From Patescibacteria group bacterium (GTDB taxonomy: Bacteria > Patescibacteriota > JABMPQ01), in assembly GCA_018818965.1 (NCBI GenBank), contig JAHJQX010000015.1, forward strand, positions 1 through 42,836: a stretch of 42,836 nucleotides of DNA. The letters are read 5' to 3'. Positions 31,384 through 40,850 of this stretch are shown in pieces. Position 1 is the first letter of the stretch. Each line of letters opens with the position of its first letter. Under the pieces are notes generated by a model. It made no database searches, had not been told where the DNA came from, and worked only from the letters and a program-made list of their open reading frames with translations. The position numbers and the translations under genes are program-made.

Positions 31384-31411
31384 ATTATGGCAGTTTTTGG
31401 GCAGAGGTCAA
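31384..31411 (-). promoter_or_regulatory. Promoter of the hypothetical gene at 30829-31335
   Basis: TTGACC (31411-31406) and CATAAT (31389-31384) on the minus strand with a 16-nt spacer, about 48 nt before the chosen start codon. Confidence 0.65.
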
Positions 31412-31427
31412 GACTACATCGCCCATC

Positions 31428-31451
31428 AAAAAAGAGGCCTTTACAGCCCCT
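31428..31451 (-). terminator. Intrinsic terminator of the leu-ilv operon
   Basis: On the minus strand AGGGGCT (31451-31445) pairs with GGCCTCT (31439-31433) using two G-U pairs and a 5-nt loop, then six T residues. It lies 14 nt after the ilvC stop and marks the end of the operon. Confidence 0.8.
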
Positions 31452-31465
31452 TTTCTTAATCTCGC

Positions 31466-32521
31466 TTATTTATCCTTCTGCCGCTCCGGCCGCAACTTCC
31501 TTACTTCTTCTCCCGCACTCCATATCTCTGATTCGCGCATCTCGCGCAGTTCTTCTTCTAGCTTCTCCCGATAATCCGGATCGCTATTAGCTTCAAGAGT
31601 GATGCGTGTTTCTTCACCATTCTTAACATTTTCGTATAGCTTTTTAAAGACTGGCTCCGTCGCCTCGCGAAACTTACCTTTCCAATCCAACGCTCCTCGC
31701 TGAGCCGTCGTCGAGCAATTAGCATACATCCAATCCATTCCCTTCTCGCCGATTAAGGGATATAGGCTCTGCGTCGCTTCCTCGACTGTCTCATTGAAGG
31801 CTTCCGATGGACTATGACCATTTTCCCGCAAGACATTGTATTGGGCTTCCATGATGCCAGCGATAGCGCCCATCAACACCCCTCGCTCACCCGTCAAGTC
31901 ACTCCAGACTTCGTTCTCAAAAGTTGTGGGAAATAGAAAACCAGAACCAACCGCCATTCCCAGCGCCTTCACTCGATCCTCTGCCTTACCCGTAGCATCC
32001 TGATGGATAGCATAGCTAGAATTTACCCCTTTGCCAGCTAAAAACAATTCGCGTAGCTTGGCACCAGGTCCCTTGGGCGCAACTAAGATCACATCCACAT
32101 CTTTCGGTGGCACCACACCCGTCTGTTCTTTGAAGGTGATCGAGAAGCCATGCGAAAAATATAAGGCTTTACCTTTGGTCAGATACGGCTTGATCTTTGT
32201 CCACAATCCTTTTTGCCCCGCGTCCGATAGCAAATATTCAATAATTGTTCCCTTCTGGGCTGCTTCCTCAAGCGGAAATAGTGTCTCATCGGGCACCCAG
32301 CCATCAGCGATTGCCTTATCCCAGGACTTAGAGCCTTCCCGCTGACCAACGATCACCTTAATACCATTGTCCTTTAAGTTCATAGCCTGTCCCGGTCCCT
32401 GCACACCATAACCGAGAATAACTACAGTCTCGTCTCTTAACACTTCCTGCGCCTTGCTAAGCGGAAATTCTTCTCGGGTGACGACTTCCTCTTCGGTGCC
32501 GCCAAAATTGATTTTTGTCAT
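31466..32521 (-). CDS. ilvC: Ketol-acid reductoisomerase, fungal/Bacteroidota-like class
   Basis: Isomerises and reduces acetolactate or acetohydroxybutyrate. Rossmann loop ILGYGVQGPGQAMNLKDNG, cofactor loop VGQREGSKSWDKAIADGW, LYFSHGFSITFKE, VILVAPKGPGAKLRELF, GERGVLMGAIAGIMEAQY, and the knotted domain ENGHSPSEAFNETVEEATQS with ANCSTTAQRGALDW. The wording of these motifs, and the C-terminus PDYREKLEEELREMRESEIW, matches what I recall of yeast Ilv5 and Bacteroides enzymes far better than the usual class I bacterial IlvC. Length 351 aa. Last gene of the operon. Confidence 0.95.
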   Translation of the reverse strand: MTKINFGGTEEEVVTREEFPLSKAQEVLRDETVVILGYGVQGPGQAMNLKDNGIKVIVGQREGSKSWDKAIADGWVPDETLFPLEEAAQKGTIIEYLLSDAGQKGLWTKIKPYLTKGKALYFSHGFSITFKEQTGVVPPKDVDVILVAPKGPGAKLRELFLAGKGVNSSYAIHQDATGKAEDRVKALGMAVGSGFLFPTTFENEVWSDLTGERGVLMGAIAGIMEAQYNVLRENGHSPSEAFNETVEEATQSLYPLIGEKGMDWMYANCSTTAQRGALDWKGKFREATEPVFKKLYENVKNGEETRITLEANSDPDYREKLEEELREMRESEIWSAGEEVRKLRPERQKDK

Positions 32522-32533
32522 TTATTTATAATT

Positions 32534-33031
32534 TTAAATTTTAAGCGCTATTAACCCACTCTTTACCATTTTTACCACATCCTTTTTCATATCCACTTCG
32601 GCGATCACATGATCAATCTCTCGCCCCTCACCCACTACTTCCAACACCGGATGGCGATCCACAGTATTAATCATGCGCACATTGACGTCGTGGCGTGACA
32701 TTTTGAGTAACCGATTGGCCACTTGGTTATTTTTTACAATCAGCAACAACAATTCTTTGTCAATTACGTCTTTGGGCTGAACTGCTTCGATAGAAATAAC
32801 TTCCACCAATTTATTGATTTGATTTACAATCTGCTGAATCTTTATTCCTTCCTCCGCAAAAACAATCGTCATATGGGAAACGCCCGGCTGATGTGAAGTG
32901 CTGACCGTCAGACTATCGATATTGTACCGTCGTCGTCGACAAAGCGAGGCAATCTTGCTTAAAACGCCCGGCTTGTTCTCTACCCAGAGGAGTACAATAT
33001 GTTTCTTTTTTTCTTTGGTGATTTTTGCCAT
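32534..33031 (-). CDS. ilvN: Acetolactate synthase small (regulatory) subunit
   Basis: Regulates IlvB by valine binding. N-terminal ACT domain: IVLLWVENKPGVLSKIASLCRRRRYNIDSLTV, then SHMTIVFAEEG. The C-terminal domain typical of IlvH-like subunits (VEVISIEAVQPKDVIDKELLLL, with DRHPVLEVVGEG) is present. Length 165 aa is standard. It begins immediately after the ilvB stop (adjacent bases), so translation is coupled. Valine or leucine feedback is expected from family knowledge. Confidence 0.94.
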   Translation of the reverse strand: MAKITKEKKKHIVLLWVENKPGVLSKIASLCRRRRYNIDSLTVSTSHQPGVSHMTIVFAEEGIKIQQIVNQINKLVEVISIEAVQPKDVIDKELLLLIVKNNQVANRLLKMSRHDVNVRMINTVDRHPVLEVVGEGREIDHVIAEVDMKKDVVKMVKSGLIALKI

Positions 33032-34723
33032 CTATTTATTCCGCTTAATAATCGTCTGCCTTAAAGTATTACCCGTCGGTACCATCGGCAACACATTGTC
33101 TTCCGGGCCAGTCATAAATTCCAATAAAATCGGTTTTTTACTCTCCGCCGCTTTCCTAATCATCTTCTTGGCCTGAGTGGTGGTAGTCACCCGATATGCT
33201 TCGATATTATAGGCCTTGGCAATCGCTACAAAGTCGGGATTAGCTAGCTTGGTCGCTACATAATTCTTGTCATAGAAAAGCTCCTGCCATTGTCGCACCA
33301 TGCCCAGATACCCATTATTAAAAAGCATGATCTTAATTGGTAACTTATGCTCCATGATCGTCCCTAGCTCCTGGATGTTCATTTGGATGCCACCGTCACC
33401 TACTAGCGACCAGACATCAGCCTTGGGTTTGGCAATCTTGGCGCCGATCGCGGCCGGCAAGCTATAGCCCATCGCCCCTAATCCACCCGAGCTAAGAAGC
33501 TGCTCTGGCTTAGAATAGGAAAAATGCTGCGCCGCCCACATCTGGTTTTGCCCTACATCCGTAACAATTGTTGCCTTACCTTCGGTCTGCTTGTCAATTT
33601 CGCAGACAATGTCAGCCGTCATCAGGTGTTTACTTTCTTGCATTCGGCCTTCGTGTTTTATTTTACTCAAACGAGTTTTGTTGTGCCAGCCTTTGATTTT
33701 CTTCACCCATTCGCGGTGCGATTTCTTCGCCACCTTTTTATTAAGCTGAGCAATAACTTGCCGACAATCTCCCAAGAGCGGCACATCAACAATGGTATTT
33801 TTCCCAATCTCGGCCGGATCGATATCGATATGGATCACATTGGCCTCCCGGGCAAATTCATCAATTTTACCAGTAATACGATCATCAAAACGCATCCCGA
33901 TACCGATAATAAGATCGGCATTGTGCACGGCGTAATTGGCATAAGCCATCCCGTGCATTCCCAGCATGCCAAAATGCAGCGGGTGCTTATCGGAAATTGC
34001 GCCCATGCCGAGCAAAGTTGTTATAACGGGAATTTCCGCTTTTTCAATTAGCTTTTTTACCTCCGCCGTCGCTCGAGAAATTGTTACTCCGTGGCCAACC
34101 AAAGCCACCGGTCGAGCAGATTTATTGATCAACTTGATCGCTTCTTGAATTTGTTTTGGCTCAGCCGTGGTTGGCACTTTATAGCCAGGCAAATTAATAT
34201 TTTTTGGATAAGTGAATTTGACTACCTCAGCCTTGAGAACATCAACTGGTAGATCAATATGAACCGGACCCGGTCGTCCAGTAGAGGCTAAATAAAATGC
34301 TTCTTTAACAATCCGTGGTAAATCTTTAACATCATCAACAAAGTAATTTTGCTTAGTAATCGGCTGAGTAATACCAGTGATATCTACTTCTTGAAAAGCA
34401 TCTGTTCCGGCGACAGCGGTAGCGACCTGGCAGGTGATAATCACCATACCAATCGAATCCATGTGCGCGTTGGCAATGCCAGTGATAAGATTGGTCGCTC
34501 CCGGGCCGGAGGTGGTCAAGCACACGCCTGGCCGGCCAGTCACGCGGTAATATCCATCAGCGGCGAGGGCTGCTCCCTGTTCGTGGCGCGGCAAAATATG
34601 GCGGATCTGCGGATAGTTGGACAACTTATCATGCAAGGGGATAGTGACGCCGCCCGGATAACCGAAAATGACGTCCACTTTCTCTTTGAGTAATGATTTT
34701 ATTAAGATGTCAGCGCCGATCAT
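33032..34723 (-). CDS. ilvB: Acetolactate synthase large (catalytic) subunit
   Basis: Thiamine-diphosphate enzyme making acetolactate or acetohydroxybutyrate. N-terminal domain with the catalytic glutamate in RHILPRHEQGAALAADGY and VCLTTSGPGATNLITGIANA; central FAD-type domain with DRITGKIDEFA; C-terminal ThDP motif LVGDGGIQMNIQELGTIMEH with IMLFNNGYLGMVRQWQELFY, whose W is the classic herbicide-site region. Length 563 aa. It follows the PPC-domain gene by 20 nt. Pairing with ilvN supports the anabolic (AHAS) rather than the catabolic enzyme. Confidence 0.97.
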   Translation of the reverse strand: MIGADILIKSLLKEKVDVIFGYPGGVTIPLHDKLSNYPQIRHILPRHEQGAALAADGYYRVTGRPGVCLTTSGPGATNLITGIANAHMDSIGMVIITCQVATAVAGTDAFQEVDITGITQPITKQNYFVDDVKDLPRIVKEAFYLASTGRPGPVHIDLPVDVLKAEVVKFTYPKNINLPGYKVPTTAEPKQIQEAIKLINKSARPVALVGHGVTISRATAEVKKLIEKAEIPVITTLLGMGAISDKHPLHFGMLGMHGMAYANYAVHNADLIIGIGMRFDDRITGKIDEFAREANVIHIDIDPAEIGKNTIVDVPLLGDCRQVIAQLNKKVAKKSHREWVKKIKGWHNKTRLSKIKHEGRMQESKHLMTADIVCEIDKQTEGKATIVTDVGQNQMWAAQHFSYSKPEQLLSSGGLGAMGYSLPAAIGAKIAKPKADVWSLVGDGGIQMNIQELGTIMEHKLPIKIMLFNNGYLGMVRQWQELFYDKNYVATKLANPDFVAIAKAYNIEAYRVTTTTQAKKMIRKAAESKKPILLEFMTGPEDNVLPMVPTGNTLRQTIIKRNK

Positions 34724-34743
34724 AAATTTAAGACTTAATGTTT

Positions 34744-35229
34744 CTATCCTACTTGCTGGCGAAAAAATAGCAATGGCTTGGGAAAAACTCCCGGATCTAT
34801 CTCGCGAATCATTTCAATACCCTTTGCCTCAACGATCACAATTTCGGTCAGAATAGCCATCTCACCTCTTACTAGATGTCCCATGCAAACCAAGTTATGA
34901 CTGTCGCCTCCAGCAGCAATATGAAGATGATTTTCATACTCTCCTTTTTGATTGAGGGCAATCGTTCCCTGTCCCATAAATTCCATCACATGGTCATATC
35001 TTTTAACAACTGGCTCGACTTCCTCGCCTTCTTTGTCCGGATCAGGGTTAATAACTTCTGCCCACTTCAAACCACCAAAGACGGAAGGGATATAGCCCGC
35101 TTTGATTTTGTGTTGCTGGCAAAATTCGGTGATTGCTGTGTGAAGATCTTTGCCAGGCAAAAAGCGAGCGATGAAATGCCGGCCGGGTTGGAATTCGATG
35201 GCGCGTTTTAGGTTTTGGTTGTCTGTCAT
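34744..35229 (-). CDS. PPC/DUF296-domain protein embedded in the ilv operon
   Basis: A 161-aa single-domain protein of the PPC (plant and prokaryote conserved) family. Motifs: HFIARFLPGKDLHTAITEF at the N-terminus, KAGYIPSVFGGLKWAEVIN, MEFMGQGTIALN, and the histidine-rich HLHIAAGGDSHNLVCMGHL with EMAILTEIVIVE. In plants the domain accompanies AT-hook DNA-binding proteins; in bacteria the role is mostly unknown, and the conserved histidines may bind a metal. It shares a base with the ilvD stop (TAATG) and precedes ilvB, so it is translated as part of the operon. A regulatory or accessory role in branched-chain synthesis is conjecture. Confidence 0.85.
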   Translation of the reverse strand: MTDNQNLKRAIEFQPGRHFIARFLPGKDLHTAITEFCQQHKIKAGYIPSVFGGLKWAEVINPDPDKEGEEVEPVVKRYDHVMEFMGQGTIALNQKGEYENHLHIAAGGDSHNLVCMGHLVRGEMAILTEIVIVEAKGIEMIREIDPGVFPKPLLFFRQQVG

Positions 35230-36848
35230 TATTGTGAATATTCTTGCCTAAATTTATCGAGAAACGGCGTCATTTTTCGTTGCGGCGTTCGCCTAGTCTT
35301 GAGGCGCTTTTTCAGCTCCGCCTGACTAACTTTGACATTTAATTTTCGCTTCGGGATATCTATTTCAATGATATCACCGTTTTTGACTGCTCCAATTAGC
35401 CCGCCATTGTAAGCTTCTGGCTCGATATGCCCGACGCATGCTCCACGCGTGCCACCAGAAAAACGGCCGTCGGTGAGCAGTGCCACTCGTAGCTCCGCTC
35501 CGGAAATCACTGAAGTCGGTGTCAGCATCTCCGGCAAACCTGGTGCGCCCGCTGAGCCCATAAAGCTTAACACAACCACGTCGCCATCCTTTATTTTTTT
35601 GTCCTCGACTGCTTGCATTACTGCCTCTTCGCTAGTAAAAACTTTGGCCGGTCCAGTAAATTGCATCATATCTGGCGCCACCGCTGTTTGCTTGATCACT
35701 GAGCTGTCAGCAATATTCCCTTTAAGTACCGCAATTCCGCCCTCTTTGCCAAACGGCCGATTAATCGGTCGAATCACTTCATCATCTTTCACTTTTCCCG
35801 CTGCAGCAATCTCCTTGATATCCTTGTAATTAACTGTCGGCGAGCTCTTGAGATACTTCTTGAGACGATTGAGTACTGCTGGTATACCGCCAGCATTATC
35901 TAGGTCTTCAATCACATGCTCACCGGCTGGGCGAATATGGCAAATATTTGGCGTTTGGCGAGCTATCTGGTCGAAGGTGATCAATGGAAGATCAATTCCG
36001 GCTTCTTTGGCTATAGCTGGAAGGTGCAGAGCCGTGTTAGTCGAACCGCCAATAGCCATATCGACTCGTACCGCATTTTCAAAAGCGTTCTTGGTCATAA
36101 TTTGTCGGGGTCGAATATCTTTCTTTACTAGCTGAACAATTCTTTTGCCCGACTCGTAAGCTTGCTTTTTCTTTTTGGGATCAAGGGCAAGAGTAGTCGC
36201 GCAACCAGTTAGCGACATACCCAACACCTCAGTCATACACGCCATTGAGTTGGCCGTAAAAAGACCCGCGCAAGATCCAGCTCCCGGACAAGCGGCACAT
36301 TCTATTTTGTGCGCCTCTTTCTCGGTCATTTTGCCCGCTTTAACCTTGCCAACAGCTTCAAAAGCTCCAGAGACCAAATCAATCCCTTGGCCATCTAGCT
36401 TACCTTCTTTCATCGCCCCACCCGTCAGCATTATTGCTGGTAAATCCAGTCGGCCGGCTGCCATCAGCATACCTGGAGTGATCTTGTCGCAATTGGTCAC
36501 ACCAACCCAGCCGTCAAAGGAATGTGAGAGCATCATGATCTCGATATTATCAGCAATATGATCGCGCGAAGGCAGTGACAGTCGCATCTCGACAAACATC
36601 GCAATGCCATCACAGACACCTGGCACACCCCACTCAAAAGGCACGCCACCGGCATCACGAATACCTTTTTTCACCCACTTGGTCAGCTCATTGAGATGAA
36701 TGTGACCGGGGACTACGTCATTAAATGAATTAGCCACGCCAATAAAGGGCTTTTTAAAATCAGCATCATTAAGACCATCTGCCCGCAACAACGAACGATG
36801 CGGCATCGTCGCTACATCTTTTTTTAATTTGTCGGAGGGGAGAGTCAT
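35229..36848 (-). CDS. ilvD: Dihydroxy-acid dehydratase
   Basis: Fe-S dehydratase giving the 2-keto acids of valine and isoleucine. Cluster cysteines lie in GVTNCDKITPGM and AACPGAGSCAGLFTANSM, with the upstream CDGIAMFVEMRLSLPSRD. Further family motifs: MAIGGSTNTALHLPAIA, HIRPAGEHV, LSFMGSAGAPGLPEMLTPTS and ALLTDGRFSGGTRGACVGH. Length 539 aa is on the short side of the 550-570 norm but complete. It follows ilvE by 9 nt. The N-terminal wording resembles archaeal/clostridial-type IlvD rather than that of Bacteroidota, unlike ilvC. Confidence 0.96.
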   Translation of the reverse strand: MTLPSDKLKKDVATMPHRSLLRADGLNDADFKKPFIGVANSFNDVVPGHIHLNELTKWVKKGIRDAGGVPFEWGVPGVCDGIAMFVEMRLSLPSRDHIADNIEIMMLSHSFDGWVGVTNCDKITPGMLMAAGRLDLPAIMLTGGAMKEGKLDGQGIDLVSGAFEAVGKVKAGKMTEKEAHKIECAACPGAGSCAGLFTANSMACMTEVLGMSLTGCATTLALDPKKKKQAYESGKRIVQLVKKDIRPRQIMTKNAFENAVRVDMAIGGSTNTALHLPAIAKEAGIDLPLITFDQIARQTPNICHIRPAGEHVIEDLDNAGGIPAVLNRLKKYLKSSPTVNYKDIKEIAAAGKVKDDEVIRPINRPFGKEGGIAVLKGNIADSSVIKQTAVAPDMMQFTGPAKVFTSEEAVMQAVEDKKIKDGDVVVLSFMGSAGAPGLPEMLTPTSVISGAELRVALLTDGRFSGGTRGACVGHIEPEAYNGGLIGAVKNGDIIEIDIPKRKLNVKVSQAELKKRLKTRRTPQRKMTPFLDKFRQEYSQ

Positions 36849-36857
36849 ATAGATATA

Positions 36858-37757
36858 TTATTTAACAAACGTTAGCCACTTGAAATATCTCTCATTTTCC
36901 GCGTTAACTATCTTTACAAATTCTTCTTTGAGATGTTTTGTTACCGGACCTATCTCATTCTTAATCGGTTTGTCATCAATTGATTTGATCGGTGTCACCT
37001 CAGCGGCAGTGCCAGTAAAAAAGCATTCATCAGCTTCGTAGGCCTCTTCCAACTTAATCGCCCGTTCCTCTACTTTGTAACCCAAATCTCGTGCCAGCTC
37101 AATCACTGACTCGCGCGTAATACCGGCTAATATCGTTCCTAGAGGCGGCGTGATTATCTTATTCCCTTGAACAATGAAAAAATTCTCACCTGGTCCCTCA
37201 GCTATATTGCCCTCGTAGTCCAGCAAAAGTGCTTCACCATAACCTTTGCTTGTTGCCTGAAGTCCGGCCAACATTGAATTTACATAATGGCCAGTGATCT
37301 TGGCATCCGTCACTGAAGATTTGGGATGAATTCTAATCAGGTCTGAAGTTTTTACTTTGATCGAATCACCAGGCAAATATGCTCCCCAAGGCCAGACAGC
37401 AATCGACGTCTCCACCGGACACCCTCCCGGACCGACACGCAACTCACCATAACCATAATAAATTATTGGACGCACGTAACAAGCTTTGACCTTATTAATC
37501 TTAATTGTCTCTAAAATCGCCTCTCTTAGTTGATCCTTATTATATGGCACTTTCATCTGCAAACTTTCCGCGCTATAAAGTAGTCGATCGATATGACGAT
37601 CGAGCTGAAACATAGCCGAGCCTTTCTTAGTGTCATACATTCTAATTCCTTCAAAAGCAGCTGATCCATAATGAAGGGAATGAGTAAGAATATGGACATT
37701 GGCTTTGTCCCAATCAACTAATTCACCATTCATCCAAATTTTTTGTGTTTTTTCCAT
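36858..37757 (-). CDS. ilvE: Branched-chain amino-acid aminotransferase
   Basis: Fold-type IV PLP enzyme doing the last step for Val, Leu and Ile. Motifs: IWMNGELVDWDKANVHIL, HYGSAAFEGIRMYDT, VRPIIYYGYG, the Schiff-base lysine in VTDAKITGHYVNSMLA, EALLLDYEGNIAEGPGENFF, TILAGITRESVIELARD, and ADECFFTGTAAEVTPI. Length 299 aa is normal. It lies between leuB and ilvD with gaps of 6 and 9 nt, linking the leucine and valine/isoleucine parts of one operon. Confidence 0.96.
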   Translation of the reverse strand: MEKTQKIWMNGELVDWDKANVHILTHSLHYGSAAFEGIRMYDTKKGSAMFQLDRHIDRLLYSAESLQMKVPYNKDQLREAILETIKINKVKACYVRPIIYYGYGELRVGPGGCPVETSIAVWPWGAYLPGDSIKVKTSDLIRIHPKSSVTDAKITGHYVNSMLAGLQATSKGYGEALLLDYEGNIAEGPGENFFIVQGNKIITPPLGTILAGITRESVIELARDLGYKVEERAIKLEEAYEADECFFTGTAAEVTPIKSIDDKPIKNEIGPVTKHLKEEFVKIVNAENERYFKWLTFVK

Positions 37758-37763
37758 AATTGT

Positions 37764-38828
37764 TTATATATTACCACAAATTCTATTTCCCATCTCCTTT
37801 GTCCCAACTTTCTCAAATCCTTCTTCCCAAATATCGCCTGTTCTAATTTTTTGTTCAAGTGTCTGGACAACCGCTTCCTCAATTGCCGTGGATTCATCTG
37901 CTAATTCAAATGAATGTTTGAACATCATCGCCGCTGAAAGTATCTGAGCAATTGGATTAGCAATTCCCTGGCCAGCGATATCAGGCGCCGATCCCCCACT
38001 CGGTTCGTACATTCCAAAACCTTCTTCATTCAAAGACGCTGACGGCAACAATCCTAGTGATCCAGCAAAAGTAGATGATAGATCAGATAAAATATCACCA
38101 AACATATTGCCCGTCACAATTACATCAAAATGTTTAGGATTTTTGACGAGTTGCATGGCGGCGTTATCGACGTACATATGCTCTAATTCTACCGCAGGGT
38201 AATCTTTTGCTACCCGCTCAACTACTTTTCGCCATAAAATAGAGCAGTCTAGGACATTAGCTTTATCGACTGAGGTCAGCTTCTTGCCTCGCTTCATCGC
38301 TGCCTCAAAGGCTACACGCGCAATTCGCTCAACTTCCGATTCGCTGTAAGTCATGATATCAGTCGCTTTGTCACCTTCCGTTTTATGTCCACCGAAGTAG
38401 ATTCCCCCTGTTAGCTCCCGGACAATCAAAACATCAAAGCCCTCACCTACCGTTTCAGCCTTTAAAATCGAAATGTTTTTCAACGGTTTAAACACGATCG
38501 ACGGACGCAAATTAGCAAACAAATCAAAATGTTTACGCATTCCCAACAACGCATTTTTCTCACAGTCTTTCCATCGGGGATCACCCTGGTGCTCTACCGG
38601 ACCGCCAATTGAGCCAAATAGAATTGCATCACAATCAGCGGCAGCCTTAAGCGTTTCCTTGGGTAAATGATTCTGATACTTATCCCAAGCTGCTCCGCCC
38701 GCTAAAGCCTTAACATAATCAAATTTGTGACCAAACTTTTCCGCCACTTTATCAAGCACTTTGACTGCTTCGGCCATTACCTCTGGTCCGATACCGTCGC
38801 CAGATATTACACAAATCTTTTTTTGCAT
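37764..38828 (-). CDS. leuB: 3-isopropylmalate dehydrogenase
   Basis: Oxidative decarboxylation in leucine synthesis, and probably of 3-methylmalate in a citramalate route. Motifs: [88 protein letters not shown], the metal aspartates in [20 protein letters not shown], and [19 protein letters not shown]. The R-S-E-L-less loop and ELTGGIYFG are of LeuB type, not isocitrate dehydrogenase. Length 354 aa. Confidence 0.96.
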   Translation of the reverse strand: MQKKICVISGDGIGPEVMAEAVKVLDKVAEKFGHKFDYVKALAGGAAWDKYQNHLPKETLKAAADCDAILFGSIGGPVEHQGDPRWKDCEKNALLGMRKHFDLFANLRPSIVFKPLKNISILKAETVGEGFDVLIVRELTGGIYFGGHKTEGDKATDIMTYSESEVERIARVAFEAAMKRGKKLTSVDKANVLDCSILWRKVVERVAKDYPAVELEHMYVDNAAMQLVKNPKHFDVIVTGNMFGDILSDLSSTFAGSLGLLPSASLNEEGFGMYEPSGGSAPDIAGQGIANPIAQILSAAMMFKHSFELADESTAIEEAVVQTLEQKIRTGDIWEEGFEKVGTKEMGNRICGNI

Positions 38829-38863
38829 AGTTTTAATTAGCTTAGATAACAGATAGCAGATAT

Positions 38864-39331
38864 CTAAATCGTCTCCAGTAAATTTCCCTTCTCCATGATT
38901 TTTTTTACAAAATCGGGAATCGGGCTAAATTTATACACTTTGTCATCCTTTCTAATCTCGCCACCCTCTAAATCAATCTCAATTTCATCGCCAGTTTTTA
39001 ATCCCTCGTCTAACTCCTTACATTCTATCGCCAAAAAACCATTATTAATCGCATTACGGTAAAATATGCGGGCAAAGGACTTGGCAATTACCGCTTTGAC
39101 ACCTGCTCCCCGCAGTGCCCAGACGGCGTGCTCACGGGAAGAACCACAGCCAAAGTCTCCACCAGCCACAACGACATCACCCACTTGCACTCGCCCGACA
39201 AATTCTTTATCAATATCCTCCATGGCATGCTTAGCTAACTCAGCTTCTTTGTCAGTATTCAAATACCGCGCCGGGATGATCTCGTCAGTATTTATATTAT
39301 CTCGCTGGTAAACGTGGATTTTGGCTTTCAT
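38864..39331 (-). CDS. leuD: 3-isopropylmalate dehydratase small subunit
   Basis: Swivelling-domain subunit of the aconitase-type isomerase. Motifs: [54 protein letters not shown] and [12 protein letters not shown]. The 155-aa length and the compact sequence fit the short LeuD type that pairs with LeuC of the roughly 400-aa class, as here. The YLNT stretch lies in the loop that affects substrate choice in this family. It is separated from its partner leuC by the cimA-like gene. Confidence 0.94.
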   Translation of the reverse strand: MKAKIHVYQRDNINTDEIIPARYLNTDKEAELAKHAMEDIDKEFVGRVQVGDVVVAGGDFGCGSSREHAVWALRGAGVKAVIAKSFARIFYRNAINNGFLAIECKELDEGLKTGDEIEIDLEGGEIRKDDKVYKFSPIPDFVKKIMEKGNLLETI

Positions 39332-39336
39332 GGCTT

Positions 39337-40848
39337 TTATTTGTTAACTATGATGTTAAACATCTTCAAGGTGGCTTTAATAGACGATGTCACCTGATCT
39401 GTATCCAAGCCTTTGGTAGTAAATTCGCGCGCCTGCTCCCGCCAGGTGATTACTGTCTCCACCAATGACTCTGAACTGCCCCCGGGTGGAATCCGAACCT
39501 GATAATCAACTAGTTCCGGCAATTCGATCGCCAGTTTTTTGAATGTTTTACCAGCTGCTTTGAGAAACGCATCATACTGCCCACCCCCCTTACTTTGACT
39601 GCAATATTTTTTGCCCGCAATCGCCAAACATACTTTCACCCGCGGACTAGCTTGATACTTATGATTAATTTCTAAATCCAATAGTCCAACAGTCTTTTTC
39701 TTTTTCATCTCTAGAACATCAGTGATAATAAAGGGTAGATCTTCTAATGTCACCTCTTCTTTCTTATCACCCAACTCTACTACTCTATTTACAACCGCTT
39801 TTAACTCTTGTTTATTCAAACTGATACCTAATTGATCCAGATTCTTGATAATATTAGCTTTACCCGACATCTTACCAAGTCCGTATCGCCGCTCGCGACT
39901 AAAACGTTCCGGCAACAAATCGTTGCAATATAAGTTACCCTTACTATCACCATCGGCATGTACCCCGCAACACTGCGTAAAGACATTTTTTCCTACCACC
40001 GGCTTATTGTCAGGAATACTTGTCCCAGTGAATACTTCTACTAGCCGACTAATCTGAGCCAACTTTTTCTCGTTAATATTTAACTGGCACCTGGCTTGAT
40101 CTTTTAGACTAACGACCAGACTCGCCAGACTAACATTGCCCGCCCTTTCTCCGAGACCATTAACAGCTACATGGACACCCTTTGCCCCCGCTCCCACTGC
40201 ACTAAGAGAATTGGCTACTCCTAACTCATAATCATTGTGGCCATGAAAATCAAATTTAAGCTTAGGATAACGCTGGATAATTTGCTGGCAATAATCAAAA
40301 GTGGTGGTGGGATTCAATACCCCCAAGGTGTCAGCCAGCATGAAATGAGCTACTCCTTGCTCGACTAGTCCATCAAGTAAGGAAAAAACATATTGGGGCG
40401 AACTTTTCATACCGTTAGACCAGTCCTCGAGATAAAGATTAACTTTCATACCTTTCGCTCGAGCCAGCTTGATATTATCCTTGATGTTCGCTAAATGTTC
40501 CTGGGGATTTTTCCGTAATTGCTGTTTGACATGTTTTAATGATCCCTTAGCGAGAAAATTAACCACCTGACCACCAGCCTGCTCAATCCAATCGACTGAT
40601 TTACCTTCATCGATGAAGCCAAGAATTTCTATTTTATCCAGCAGTTTCTTGGATTTGGCCCACTGAGTAATTTGACAGACAGCCGCTTGCTCACCAGCCG
40701 AAACCCGCGCGGAAGCAACCTCAACCCGATCGACTTTCAATTCGCTCAGTAAAAACTGAGCCACATTCAACTTCTCGTTTTCAGAAAACGCTATCCCGGG
40801 AGTTTGCTCCCCGTCACGTAAGGTTACATCAACTATTTTGACTGTCAT
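39337..40848 (-). CDS. cimA: Citramalate synthase-like (LeuA-family) enzyme
   Basis: An acyl-CoA condensing enzyme of the isopropylmalate/citramalate synthase family, 503 aa. The barrel starts [20 protein letters not shown], with [15 protein letters not shown], metal histidines in [17 protein letters not shown] and [18 protein letters not shown], a linker, and a C-terminal LeuA-regulatory-like domain ending near [13 protein letters not shown] full LeuA is encoded two genes upstream, so this paralogue probably uses another 2-keto acid. Pyruvate (citramalate) would give 2-oxobutyrate for isoleucine through LeuCD and LeuB, and no threonine dehydratase gene is present in the window. The motif wording resembles a second LeuA-like gene seen in Bacteroidota leu operons. 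Confidence 0.75.
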   Translation of the reverse strand: MTVKIVDVTLRDGEQTPGIAFSENEKLNVAQFLLSELKVDRVEVASARVSAGEQAAVCQITQWAKSKKLLDKIEILGFIDEGKSVDWIEQAGGQVVNFLAKGSLKHVKQQLRKNPQEHLANIKDNIKLARAKGMKVNLYLEDWSNGMKSSPQYVFSLLDGLVEQGVAHFMLADTLGVLNPTTTFDYCQQIIQRYPKLKFDFHGHNDYELGVANSLSAVGAGAKGVHVAVNGLGERAGNVSLASLVVSLKDQARCQLNINEKKLAQISRLVEVFTGTSIPDNKPVVGKNVFTQCCGVHADGDSKGNLYCNDLLPERFSRERRYGLGKMSGKANIIKNLDQLGISLNKQELKAVVNRVVELGDKKEEVTLEDLPFIITDVLEMKKKKTVGLLDLEINHKYQASPRVKVCLAIAGKKYCSQSKGGGQYDAFLKAAGKTFKKLAIELPELVDYQVRIPPGGSSESLVETVITWREQAREFTTKGLDTDQVTSSIKATLKMFNIIVNK

Positions 40849-40850
40849 AA

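Noticed and set aside
33524-34051. Plus-strand frame of 175 codons opposite ilvB
   Set aside because: Antisense to a highly conserved enzyme; no independent signal.
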